DNA of 64,000 bases from a virus. How positions within the stretch are numbered: the first letter of the stretch is position 1; each line of letters begins with the position of its first letter. Positions 1-8,580 of this stretch are shown one piece after another. The notes below the pieces were generated by a model, which saw only the letters and a program-made list of their open reading frames with translations, was not told the origin of the DNA and made no database searches. Made by a program: the position numbers and the translations under genes. The DNA lies in the IMG/VR virus record IMGVR_UViG_3300048583_000222, positions 1 to 64,000 of that record; one strand, given 5' to 3'.

Positions 1-3000
1 AGTGGCTCCATTGTTATCTGTGGATGTTATACGGTACACATAAGTACCTGCCAAAGTAATATCCGTGATGTTTGTTGACACCGCAGCAGCATTTGCTATA
101 GTACCTCCAGCCGGTCCACTTACTTTTGTCCACAGAACTGAGGATACAATACCATCGGCATCCGTAACGGTTGCAGTAAGGATAGTACTACTGGTTGGCA
201 AAGTGATGCTTACATCTGTTCCAGCATTTGTAGCAGGAGGAGTGTTTACAAACACACTTACAGTATCATCATCTGTACCTCCTTCATTATCCGTAACGAC
301 CAATCTGAAAGTATACGTTCCTGCCACAAGATCTGATACGTTAGTAAAGGCAGACGCAGGTAATGCAATCGTTCCTCCTGTACCTGTTAGTTTTGTCCAA
401 GCATAGGAAACTATTGTACCATCAGGGTCAGTACCAGAACCGCTTAGGTTAATCTGAGAAGTAGGTGTCGTAATGATTTGGTCAACCCCTGCGTTGGCAG
501 TAGGCAATTGATTACTGGCAGGAATAACTTCAATAGCACTTATCTTGGCATTACCTACAACTCCTGTAAGGTTAATGTTTAAATTTCCATCTGCTACAGT
601 AATATCATTGTACGTCTTAATATCTGCTGTAGCAAACCCAACAGCAGCATGAATGTCATAGTTGTTTTCAACTGCTTGCCCACTTTCTATATTAATGTTA
701 AATACTCGCTGCCCATTGACTGTTGCAAATATTTCTGCAAAGTGCAGCACCACAGTAAACGTTCCATTTGTAACAGGGATAGTGTAAGCTAAGTTACCTG
801 CTGTACCAAAACGTTCCGACTGATATAAAGAATCCTTTGTTGTACCTGCTATAGGTTGGGCATACGCATCAAATGCACCAGAGCTTCCGCCAAAATACTG
901 ATCTGCTGACCAGCTTTCTGTACCTCCTGCTGTAAAAAATGCACCACCTGCATTGATTCTGATACCTCCAACTTGTGCTGGATTTACCGTAATGATAACA
1001 TCATCAAAAGCTGTGGCTCCGTCATCATCTGTTACAGTCAGCCTGAACGTATATGTACCCTCTACCAAACCAGTGACTGTAGTAGAAGCAGAACTTGGAG
1101 AAGTAATAGTACCTGAAACAGGACCTCCTTGCTTAGCCCAGGCATAACTTGCAATAGTACCGTCTGAGTCTGTACCACTACCAGAAAGGGAGACAGTGGA
1201 TGTTGGAGTATTTATCACCTGATCAGATCCTGCATTGGCGCTAGGAGCTATATTGGGGGCATCTTCTGAAAATGTAATTACCCTGTAGTCTACATTCTTG
1301 GCTCCCCTGTTATCTGTAACCTCACACATGACGTAATACTCCCCATAAGCAATAGTGCTTAACGTAGCTACTGAAGAAGTTGCGTTAGTCAGTGTTGTGG
1401 TAGACAAATAAGGTCTACGCATAATGTGCCACTGGTATGATGCTATAGAGCCATCTATGTCAGAAGCTGATGCTGTTAAGGGAAGGTTAGCCAAAGAGAA
1501 AATCGTAGTATCATTACCTAGTTCTATAGAAGGGGGGCGGGTAGTAATGATGCTAACACTATCTAGCAATCCCCCACCATAAGATAGTTGTAATGTATGC
1601 AAGCTGTTTGGGTCTATGCCACTTAAAAGAGACTCGTATCCGGTTGCGTTTGTTAATCCAAGAGAGCCATATACTTGGGTCCAAGAATAAGGAGCCGCAG
1701 TTCTTGGTTCTACAGACATCTTAATCAACCGATTGGGGGTGGCTAAAAACCCCGTATCCATCCATACTACTTGGTTACCCATTCTAATGTAGTAATCAGC
1801 CTGACCATGATTACCATACACATTATTATTAAAAATTTGATGGTCTGTTGTACTGGCTGTTGTTATTATTCCATACTGCTGATTATAGGTTTTACCTCTG
1901 AAAGAAACAGACCCTGTTCTATACACGGTGTTATTAAATACTCTGTTATTACTGGAGGATACGTAAATACCTTGAGGAGAAAATCTACCTGCTGCTCCAT
2001 TATCGTAAGAAGTGTTATTGTATAGATAGTTATAACGAGTGTATATTCTGTTTTCTCCAATGTCAATATTAGTCAGATCTTCTGTTGCAGCTAACCCAAA
2101 GTCTCCATTATAGTATGTAGTGTTGCCAAATACTAAACAGTACTGCATACCTCCAGATAGGTGCAATCCTTTACTTATTGACCCAAATACTGTGTTGTTA
2201 GCAACAATAGCATACCTACCATCTCGATCTGCTTCTGTGCTATCTCCATAACCTCCTACAGAAATTCCTGTAAAATCACACTCTTCGGCTATGTTGTTCA
2301 TAATAACAGAACGTCCGGAGGCACCTTCTAACAAAGAAAACTTATTTCTATATCCATAATTTCCAGTAAAAACTAAATACGGAGTATTCATGTTAAATCC
2401 GTTCTTGCCACAATACTGTGCAATAGAATTACGAACAACTGTGTATCCGCCTTTCTGAAATGAGTTGCTAAAATCAGCTACTCCATGACCATGCAAGTAC
2501 TCGAATTTCATGCTGTCGATCAAGCCATGACTTGCTGAAACATACCACATGATTCCCGATGGATCTGTAAGGGTATTGGTGGCCTCGTACCCGTAATTCT
2601 TGCCCCGAATAGTAAAGTTTTTAAACTGCACATTGTCACAGGTATCTTGGATGCCATCTGGCCCGCCTACTGCCATAAAAGCATGGTAATAGGTTGATGG
2701 GGTGCCATTAATTACGCCATCCATGAGGATGATTGAGCGATGAGTTCCTAGCCCAAGCCAGTGCTGATTAGCTCTAACCATTAAGCCCCTTAGTGCAGTA
2801 TTTTCATTACCGATTGTGTTTATAGAGGCTGCTGTAATTCTGAAAATACCGTCTGGAATCAAAATCTTTTTGAAGTTCCAGCCAATAATCATCTCCAACG
2901 TATCTGTATTATCAAAGGTTGTATCTATACCATTGCATCCAAACCAAGTAATATTCACCGTATCTATTGTAGCATTGATATAATTACCGAGAGAGTTTAC

Positions 3001-3780
3001 CCTTTTCATCCTTAATCCCGGAATCAGGCCGTTACCACCAATAGCTGTAAACCCACCCGGAACAGAATAGGTAAAAGCAGTTGCTCCAAAGTTTGCCGTT
3101 ACTTGAGAGGTGTTGTCTGAGTAGGAAAATGCGGGATACAATGTTCCTGTTAAGCCAGAAAATGCAACGCCTAAGTCAACGCCATTCTTGTAAAACTTTA
3201 GCGTACCAGCATCCATATCAAGAGCTACACCTATCACATCACCATTAACCAAGCCACTACCATAAGCAGTAGAACTTCCGTTGGTAATTTTATTACCGGA
3301 ACCAAATTGGTACGCCCAGCCATTAGCGTTATTTCCTACATGAACAGTCATTACGGCAGAGGAGTTTGCTACACCAATTCTGTTATTTGTACTACCATTT
3401 AAAGCATCTACTCTGACTTCCCAGTAATGCTGTCCGGAACTAACGCCACGAGTAGCTCTGACAATACCTTCAGAAAATGTTGAACCGCGAGCAGTCAAAT
3501 TACCGTTACTAAGTGGTACGTTAAACCTGTCAGCAGGATTCCAAGTTACAATAGGAGTAGGAACACCTTCATTGGCAATAACCACCGTACCTGTGTTAGG
3601 GCGAGTGGTAACGTCAGAAGCATCGTACCTGTAGATACCCTGCTTGCCTACGTCAGTCACATTAAACAAGTCCCCATCTGTAGCGGAACTAATAGCCCTG
3701 AGTTGGGTCATTGTCACGTTAGTCTGCCCAATGCTAATCAAGGTTGTTAGTAGAAATAAAAATGTAAGTAGCTTCTTCAT
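1..3780 (-). CDS. Secreted-looking tail fibre / adhesin with SPRY, beta-helix, PKD and malectin domains (partial)
   Basis: The frame is open from the ATG at 3780 to the window edge, so at least 1260 residues are present and the C-terminus is missing. It begins with a signal-peptide-like stretch (MKKLLTFLFLL, then a short polar region). Residues about 40-225 look like a SPRY/concanavalin-type domain (HYWEVRV, LKFYKNGVDLG). About 230-700 are parallel beta-helix repeats typical of polysaccharide-binding or -cleaving fibres. Four PKD-like repeats follow (about 747-835, 842-932, 1087-1177, 1177 onward; motif SGSGTDxDGTI). A malectin-like carbohydrate-binding domain sits at about 938-1087 (RINAGG, VVLHFAEIF). 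The start lies 1 nt after the stop of the preceding gene, suggesting translational coupling. The role is inferred as host-glycan recognition. A signal peptide is odd for a virion fibre; capture of a host surface gene is an alternative. Confidence 0.8.
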   Translation of the reverse strand, partial: MKKLLTFLFLLTTLISIGQTNVTMTQLRAISSATDGDLFNVTDVGKQGIYRYDASDVTTRPNTGTVVIANEGVPTPIVTWNPADRFNVPLSNGNLTARGSTFSEGIVRATRGVSSGQHYWEVRVDALNGSTNNRIGVANSSAVMTVHVGNNANGWAYQFGSGNKITNGSSTAYGSGLVNGDVIGVALDMDAGTLKFYKNGVDLGVAFSGLTGTLYPAFSYSDNTSQVTANFGATAFTYSVPGGFTAIGGNGLIPGLRMKRVNSLGNYINATIDTVNITWFGCNGIDTTFDNTDTLEMIIGWNFKKILIPDGIFRITAASINTIGNENTALRGLMVRANQHWLGLGTHRSIILMDGVINGTPSTYYHAFMAVGGPDGIQDTCDNVQFKNFTIRGKNYGYEATNTLTDPSGIMWYVSASHGLIDSMKFEYLHGHGVADFSNSFQKGGYTVVRNSIAQYCGKNGFNMNTPYLVFTGNYGYRNKFSLLEGASGRSVIMNNIAEECDFTGISVGGYGDSTEADRDGRYAIVANNTVFGSISKGLHLSGGMQYCLVFGNTTYYNGDFGLAATEDLTNIDIGENRIYTRYNYLYNNTSYDNGAAGRFSPQGIYVSSSNNRVFNNTVYRTGSVSFRGKTYNQQYGIITTASTTDHQIFNNNVYGNHGQADYYIRMGNQVVWMDTGFLATPNRLIKMSVEPRTAAPYSWTQVYGSLGLTNATGYESLLSGIDPNSLHTLQLSYGGGLLDSVSIITTRPPSIELGNDTTIFSLANLPLTASASDIDGSIASYQWHIMRRPYLSTTTLTNATSSVATLSTIAYGEYYVMCEVTDNRGAKNVDYRVITFSEDAPNIAPSANAGSDQVINTPTSTVSLSGSGTDSDGTIASYAWAKQGGPVSGTITSPSSASTTVTGLVEGTYTFRLTVTDDDGATAFDDVIITVNPAQVGGIRINAGGAFFTAGGTESWSADQYFGGSSGAFDAYAQPIAGTTKDSLYQSERFGTAGNLAYTIPVTNGTFTVVLHFAEIFATVNGQRVFNINIESGQAVENNYDIHAAVGFATADIKTYNDITVADGNLNINLTGVVGNAKISAIEVIPASNQLPTANAGVDQIITTPTSQINLSGSGTDPDGTIVSYAWTKLTGTGGTIALPASAFTNVSDLVAGTYTFRLVVTDNEGGTDDDTVSVFVNTPPATNAGTDVSITLPTSSTILTATVTDADGIVSSVLWTKVSGPAGGTIANAAAVSTNITDITLAGTYVYRITSTDNNGAT

Positions 3781-3781
3781 A

Positions 3782-5149
3782 TTATTGTTTAAATCCGTTA
3801 ATGCCCATTCCAAACCAACCGCTTCCTATATCGGATGGTATGTCATCTATGTATAATGTTCTTCCTTCCTGGCTGACGATCCTGCCCACTACCCGGAATG
3901 GTTGGTGAGTGACCAGATAATCACCTCTTTTAGTAACTACATCCCTGTCAAGGGTGACCGTCTTTTTCTCAACGTCTAAAGTCTGGTTGAGCAGCCATTG
4001 CCATGTTTCTATTTCTGAGTGTGCAACTACCCTCATTTTACTGGACGGCACAACCCCTATATTGAAGTAGTAGTTCGTTCTGCCCAATTCATCTTCAGCA
4101 GCAGCTTGCATAAGTGGCGGTAGGTCAAAGTAGCAATTAAAAAAATCGTTACCTATCCCGGCTATAACAATGCGTTTGTTATTCTGGTCGTCATAGTACC
4201 TAAAGGCACAGTTTTCAAACTTTATCCGGTTACCTTTAAAGTGGTAGTCTGAGGGAAATTTGAAAAAGGCAAAATCGAAATAAGAATCCCGTATAGTTAC
4301 TCCTACCCCGCCATCATCTATGTTGCCAACTTGGGTGATCGTTTCCGCAAATATCTTTTGGGCTGATGTAGTAGAAAGTTGGGGACCGTAGTTGAATATC
4401 TTACCAACGGTATAACTGGCAATGTTTGCCCCATCTATATAGGGCATTACGCCCAATCCCTGACCATACTCTTTACCTTCAAAAACTGTTTCTATATTGT
4501 CCCAACAGATAAGGTCACGAACGGTATTTTGCTTGCTCTGGCGTTGGCAACTTACATACGCAGCTTTCACGTGGTCAATAGCAACCTTTTCTACATGGAT
4601 GTTTTCACCGTTAAGTGTGACACCATTTTGAGATATGATAATGCCGACTGTGAAGTTTCTGATCCTGCATTGTTGGATAAGTATACCAGATGAACCAGAC
4701 GTATTTCCCCGGTAGTACGGGTCAATGCTGATTCCTGCGTACACATCAAAGCGGGTATCCTTGCCCCTTCCTTGCCCGTAGATAACCAACCCTTTAATCA
4801 TTGAACTTCTGGCAAGCTGGTACCCGATAGCAAACCCTTCTGTAAAGTTGCATATTATTCTTGCCTCAGATTCTTCCAGATTAAAATGAGCGGCATCCTC
4901 ACCAATAAGATTTAAGGAAACAAACTTCCCGTTATCTTCAATCAGCAGGGGCTTAGAAATAGGGTAATCACCCTTTCTGAAGATGATGGTTTTTATCTTC
5001 TTGGTAATAGCCGTCCTGATAATAGCTTGTAGGTAAGCATAGTTATCCCCTGCCTGCGGCCTTACCGTCAAAAAGTTGCCCGTAATAGGCGAAACGCTTG
5101 TCAGGGAAAGCAAGAGGAAGAGTACAATAAATGTGTTTCTTAGTTTCAT
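3782..5149 (-). CDS. Pectate-lyase-like beta-helix tail protein with N-terminal hydrophobic segment
   Basis: 455 residues from the ATG at 5149. I prefer this start to the in-frame one 72 nt upstream because it gives an 8-nt gap after the previous stop and starts directly on a hydrophobic segment (MKLRNTFIVLFLLLSL). Residues about 25-85 have the pectate-lyase-superfamily entry pattern (aspartate-rich turn, then alternating Ala/Ile helix, then IIFRKGDYPIS), followed by beta-helix rungs (ILIQQCRIRNF, GENIHVEKV). It probably forms a trimeric fibre or glycan depolymerase. No catalytic residues can be assigned by eye. It sits between the collagen-like fibre gene and the large malectin/PKD gene, so all three are likely host-range factors. 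The N-terminal signal-like segment is shared with the next gene. Confidence 0.75.
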   Translation of the reverse strand: MKLRNTFIVLFLLLSLTSVSPITGNFLTVRPQAGDNYAYLQAIIRTAITKKIKTIIFRKGDYPISKPLLIEDNGKFVSLNLIGEDAAHFNLEESEARIICNFTEGFAIGYQLARSSMIKGLVIYGQGRGKDTRFDVYAGISIDPYYRGNTSGSSGILIQQCRIRNFTVGIIISQNGVTLNGENIHVEKVAIDHVKAAYVSCQRQSKQNTVRDLICWDNIETVFEGKEYGQGLGVMPYIDGANIASYTVGKIFNYGPQLSTTSAQKIFAETITQVGNIDDGGVGVTIRDSYFDFAFFKFPSDYHFKGNRIKFENCAFRYYDDQNNKRIVIAGIGNDFFNCYFDLPPLMQAAAEDELGRTNYYFNIGVVPSSKMRVVAHSEIETWQWLLNQTLDVEKKTVTLDRDVVTKRGDYLVTHQPFRVVGRIVSQEGRTLYIDDIPSDIGSGWFGMGINGFKQ

Positions 5150-5157
5150 AAATATAT

Positions 5158-7182
5158 TTAAGAGTATATCGTCCCTACGTAAGCAATAATTTGAGGTACT
5201 TCTTCCGGAAGGTCTTCCCAAGCAGCATCTCCATCAACATCACTTTGCTTAGTAAATACTTGTCCCATTGTACCTCCAGCTGGAATACTTCCTCCTCCTA
5301 TAATTGTTGCCCAAGTGTTATCTCCTCTGAGATATGTGGATGCTGAAGGGATACCTGTAGCAGATAGATTAGCTATCCCTACTACACCATTGGAAAGCAC
5401 TGTATTAATAGCAGTAGTACCAGATCCGGTAACTGCTCCAGTAAGTGTTATGTTCTGGTTTGCTGTCAAATACACTGAAGTATCAAATATCCAGGTGTTT
5501 GTTCCTGTTCCGGTATAACGCAGAAATCCTGAAGGTACTCCTAAAGCAGGTAGAAGAACTCCTCTAAGTCCCACTACTGTCAGTGCAGTAGACCCTGTTG
5601 CATCACCAGTATGTGTAGCATTACTAACTAACCCAGAATATAGCGAGTTCGGAGCATTATCTCCGGTATTACTTCCTGATATTGAAGCAGCTCCTGATAC
5701 ATTCAAACTAGGAGTTGACGTTCCAGAGAACACAATACCATTAACTGAGGTAGGTGTAATAGCTCCAAGTGATAAAGTTATTGCAGGAGTAGTACTAGCT
5801 GTAGCTACTGAACCGCTGACTCCATTAGCAGATACTACAGATACAGATAGTACTGTTCCGGCTGGAGGAGGTACCCAGGTACCATCGGCCCTAAGAAAGT
5901 TCACAGTACCGCCTGCTGAGGCAGGTACAACTCCCTGCAAACTATTGGTAAATTGATTTAGTAGTGCCGTGGCTTCTGTAGCTGTAAGTACCTCGACTAT
6001 TCCCGTACCCGCATCGTTACGCCCAAGGAAAGTATTAGTAGGGATCACCTGGAGCTTTGCCAAGGTGACCGCACTATTATTGATAGTCCACACGGTTCCT
6101 GAAGAGTATACCGTGATGTCTGCTCCTTTAGCCCCATCAATAACTTTTATCCCAGGTTCAGCTACATTTATCCAGTTGGTACCATTAAACTTGAGGTAGT
6201 CGTTAACTTGGACTGCCGAGGTTTGTACGTCCGTAAGCCAGTTTAGGTCCTTTTCCGGGAATGGGGCATTTTCCCAACGGCCGTCGATAGGATCGTATAT
6301 TAAAATATCCCCTGCCTGTACACTGGTGATGGTAGGGGAAAATACCCCGCCCCCTGCTGCAGAGAAGAAGTTGACCAGTTTATACAGCGTGTATGCGGGA
6401 AGTTCCTGGTTGGCCAGATCACGCAAATCTCCCAGCGCTGGGTTATAGGAAAAGAAGGAGTCAGCTCCGTTGGCAATTGCGTTGAGCAATGTGAAGTCCA
6501 GAACATTGGTACCAGTGCCCAGTACACTCAAAATCGTGTTGTTGGTAGGCGTAAGTACGCTCATTCCAGCACTTCCGCTGAATTGCATGGGCTTGTTGAA
6601 GATGATGCGTACCTGGTTTGGACCCATCACAAACCCGATCAGTACTTCAGGCAGGGCAATGATACTGGCCCAGCCAAAGTCATAGTTTGTATTGGACAGC
6701 TTGACCAGTGCCTGACCTGTAGTACCTCCCGCAGCTACGCCAACCCCTGGAGATCCTGCGGGACCAGTAAGACCGGTGGGCCCTTGGATCCCTTGTATCC
6801 CTTGGGGCCCTTGCGCGCCGGTAGGGCCTTGTGCTCCTGTGTTTCCTGCAGGTCCCTGAGGTCCAATGACTCCGGAGAGCCCATCAAGGAAAGGTACCAG
6901 ATGTATGTCATCGGTACCATCTTTAAACCACCATGCGGTGTTGGTACCTCCGCTAAGAATGCCTTCTACGAGAATACCTCCCTGATTGATTATGATCAGG
7001 AACTGCCCCTGCCGGTATTTACTCAGGTTCAGGTAGGACTTTACCTCTGCTTCGTTGAGGTATGGTCTATAACGGAAGTATACCGGGTCATAGTAATATG
7101 ACCTGGCATCGGTTGGTACGCCTTGGGCTATACCTACCGACTTGTTGAAGACAATATGCTTGGCACCGTTATAGGTCGACAT
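5158..7182 (-). CDS. Collagen-like tail fibre protein
   Basis: 674 residues. The N-terminal ~100 residues (MSTYNGAKHIVF..., ending near VPFLDG) are probably the virion attachment domain. Residues about 104-148 are a collagen-type Gly-x-y run (GPQGPAGNTGAQGP, GIQGIQGPTGL). The rest is Ser/Thr/Gly-rich with repeated phrases such as LRGDNTWA, LRADGTWV and GSGTTAIN, typical of long trimeric fibres in Bacteroidota phages. The C-terminus ends in a short aromatic tail (YVGTIYS). The gene is packed tightly between a small structural gene (1-nt gap upstream) and the beta-helix fibre. Function as a fibre shaft is inferred from composition; no enzymatic domain is seen. Confidence 0.85.
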   Translation of the reverse strand: MSTYNGAKHIVFNKSVGIAQGVPTDARSYYYDPVYFRYRPYLNEAEVKSYLNLSKYRQGQFLIIINQGGILVEGILSGGTNTAWWFKDGTDDIHLVPFLDGLSGVIGPQGPAGNTGAQGPTGAQGPQGIQGIQGPTGLTGPAGSPGVGVAAGGTTGQALVKLSNTNYDFGWASIIALPEVLIGFVMGPNQVRIIFNKPMQFSGSAGMSVLTPTNNTILSVLGTGTNVLDFTLLNAIANGADSFFSYNPALGDLRDLANQELPAYTLYKLVNFFSAAGGGVFSPTITSVQAGDILIYDPIDGRWENAPFPEKDLNWLTDVQTSAVQVNDYLKFNGTNWINVAEPGIKVIDGAKGADITVYSSGTVWTINNSAVTLAKLQVIPTNTFLGRNDAGTGIVEVLTATEATALLNQFTNSLQGVVPASAGGTVNFLRADGTWVPPPAGTVLSVSVVSANGVSGSVATASTTPAITLSLGAITPTSVNGIVFSGTSTPSLNVSGAASISGSNTGDNAPNSLYSGLVSNATHTGDATGSTALTVVGLRGVLLPALGVPSGFLRYTGTGTNTWIFDTSVYLTANQNITLTGAVTGSGTTAINTVLSNGVVGIANLSATGIPSASTYLRGDNTWATIIGGGSIPAGGTMGQVFTKQSDVDGDAAWEDLPEEVPQIIAYVGTIYS

Positions 7183-7183
7183 G

Positions 7184-7786
7184 TTAGAAGAATTTGGTAA
7201 AGTGATCCGCAGTCAGTGTCAGTCCTACGTACGATACAATATAATGGTATCCATGAGCAGCAAATGCTGCGCGGAAATTGGAATCCGGCAAAGTACCGTA
7301 GTTGAATATGTCGTGTTCCCACTCGGTCTTAAGACTCTGGCTGGCTGGGTACCGTACTACGAAGTACTGGTTGACAGGGGCAGCTCTAAGATCTGTTACG
7401 ATCTGAGCCCCATCTGTAAATGTACTGCTGCCCAGATAGGTGATGTTGTCAGCTATCAGCAGGGCTGCGTAAGGGTCGTCGCTCATCCAGGCCCATTCCA
7501 CCAGTAGTGTAGGCACAGGCTCAGGTACTACCGGAGTGGACGGGAGCTCGATAGCTCCATCAGCATCCATCCTGCAAAGCAGGCACTGCAGCTGTTTTTC
7601 TGTAAGGATGTTGGGCGCACCGGGGGTAGGATCATAGCTTTCCAGTGCGAACATCCACAACAGTTGCAGGTTCCCACACCCGCAGTTCTCCATAGTGAAA
7701 ATATGTTTTACGGCATCGCTGTACCCTTTACCCATGAACTTGTCACGGGCCAGCGCCAGACGTGCCTCGAATTCACTTGTCAGCAT
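7184..7786 (-). CDS. Small structural protein of unknown function, next to fibre genes
   Basis: 200 residues; I do not recognise the family. It has a cysteine-rich patch (ENCGCGN and LQCLLCRMD, about residues 33-70), a proline-rich linker near 80-95, then a compact C-terminal half containing VEWAWMSDDPY and GYHYIVSYVGLTL. The gene overlaps the end of the upstream gene by 7 nt and ends 1 nt before the collagen-like fibre start, so all three are probably co-translated. The location suggests a tail or fibre-adaptor role. This is inference only. Confidence 0.6.
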   Translation of the reverse strand: MLTSEFEARLALARDKFMGKGYSDAVKHIFTMENCGCGNLQLLWMFALESYDPTPGAPNILTEKQLQCLLCRMDADGAIELPSTPVVPEPVPTLLVEWAWMSDDPYAALLIADNITYLGSSTFTDGAQIVTDLRAAPVNQYFVVRYPASQSLKTEWEHDIFNYGTLPDSNFRAAFAAHGYHYIVSYVGLTLTADHFTKFF

Positions 7787-8520
7787 GTTACACAGTTGGT
7801 GGTAGTGAGTTCCGGGGACAGGGTCACTGCCAGGTTATGGGCCTTGGAATAGTTGCCTTTTTCAAAGTTGTAGCTGGTAGCCAGGTAGAACCTGTAGCGT
7901 ACCATCAGCACTTCCAGCTCTTCTGCTCCGCAGCTCAGGCTTGTACAGCTGACGCTGCCTATTTCCTTTATCAGCCCGGCATAGCCCTGGGCATTCCACA
8001 GGGAATACACATATCCTTCCATGTACATGGTACCTGCTACAGATACATTGTCGGCGTCGAATGCCGTGGTGACGTACCCCCCTAAGTTGGTGAGTTTGGC
8101 TACATCCAGCTGGTATACTTTTCCTGCTATTTCAATGTGAGTGGCTCCTGCCAGTTTGGTAGAAGCACTGGTGAGGGTGAAGTTGAGATTTCCTTTCAAG
8201 GCTGTGATGCCTCCTCCAATAATGGAGAAGCCTACCAAATACCCAATACGGGTTACCCCTTCGCGAAAAGCGTGTACCCATGCCACACCTGCGCCAAGCA
8301 TGGAGGCTTTGTCGACCTCTTCCCATGCTCCAGGCGAGGAATCTCCCAGATACTCTTCCCGGGCCAGGACTTTTGTTACGTCCCCGGTAACTGGATTAGG
8401 GGCACCGTATCCCCCCGGGTTTGTCGATGCGTTGTACGCCCCGGTGTCATCCTGCAGGGTGATAGAGCCGTAGCCTACCGTGTCCTGCGAGAGTATTTTG
8501 AGTTTAGGCTGTAGTGACAT
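7780..8520 (-). CDS. Structural protein of unknown function
   Basis: 246 residues beginning MSLQPKLKILSQ. It has an all-beta look with Gly/Thr/Ser-rich strands and a C-terminal Cys motif (TNCVTC), plus internal Cys residues in VSCTSLSCGAEE. I do not recognise the family. It is the first gene after the giant virion protein, separated by a 60-nt gap, and overlaps the next gene by 7 nt. Its position between internal virion proteins and fibres fits a tail or fibre-base protein, which I infer from context. Confidence 0.6.
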   Translation of the reverse strand: MSLQPKLKILSQDTVGYGSITLQDDTGAYNASTNPGGYGAPNPVTGDVTKVLAREEYLGDSSPGAWEEVDKASMLGAGVAWVHAFREGVTRIGYLVGFSIIGGGITALKGNLNFTLTSASTKLAGATHIEIAGKVYQLDVAKLTNLGGYVTTAFDADNVSVAGTMYMEGYVYSLWNAQGYAGLIKEIGSVSCTSLSCGAEELEVLMVRYRFYLATSYNFEKGNYSKAHNLAVTLSPELTTTNCVTC

Positions 8521-8580
8521 GCATTAAAGGTAAAAGCTTTTAAATGCATGCCACCCGCCTGTGTTTCCGTACTATCAAGC

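Noticed and set aside
5150-5221. N-terminal extension of the beta-helix protein to 5221
   Set aside because: It would overlap the collagen-like gene by 64 nt and hide a hydrophobic N-terminus; 5149 fits better.
8521-8580. AAAAGCTTTT palindrome with GCATT/AATGC flanks as a terminator
   Set aside because: A/T-only stem without a T tract; likely chance in the 60-nt gap.
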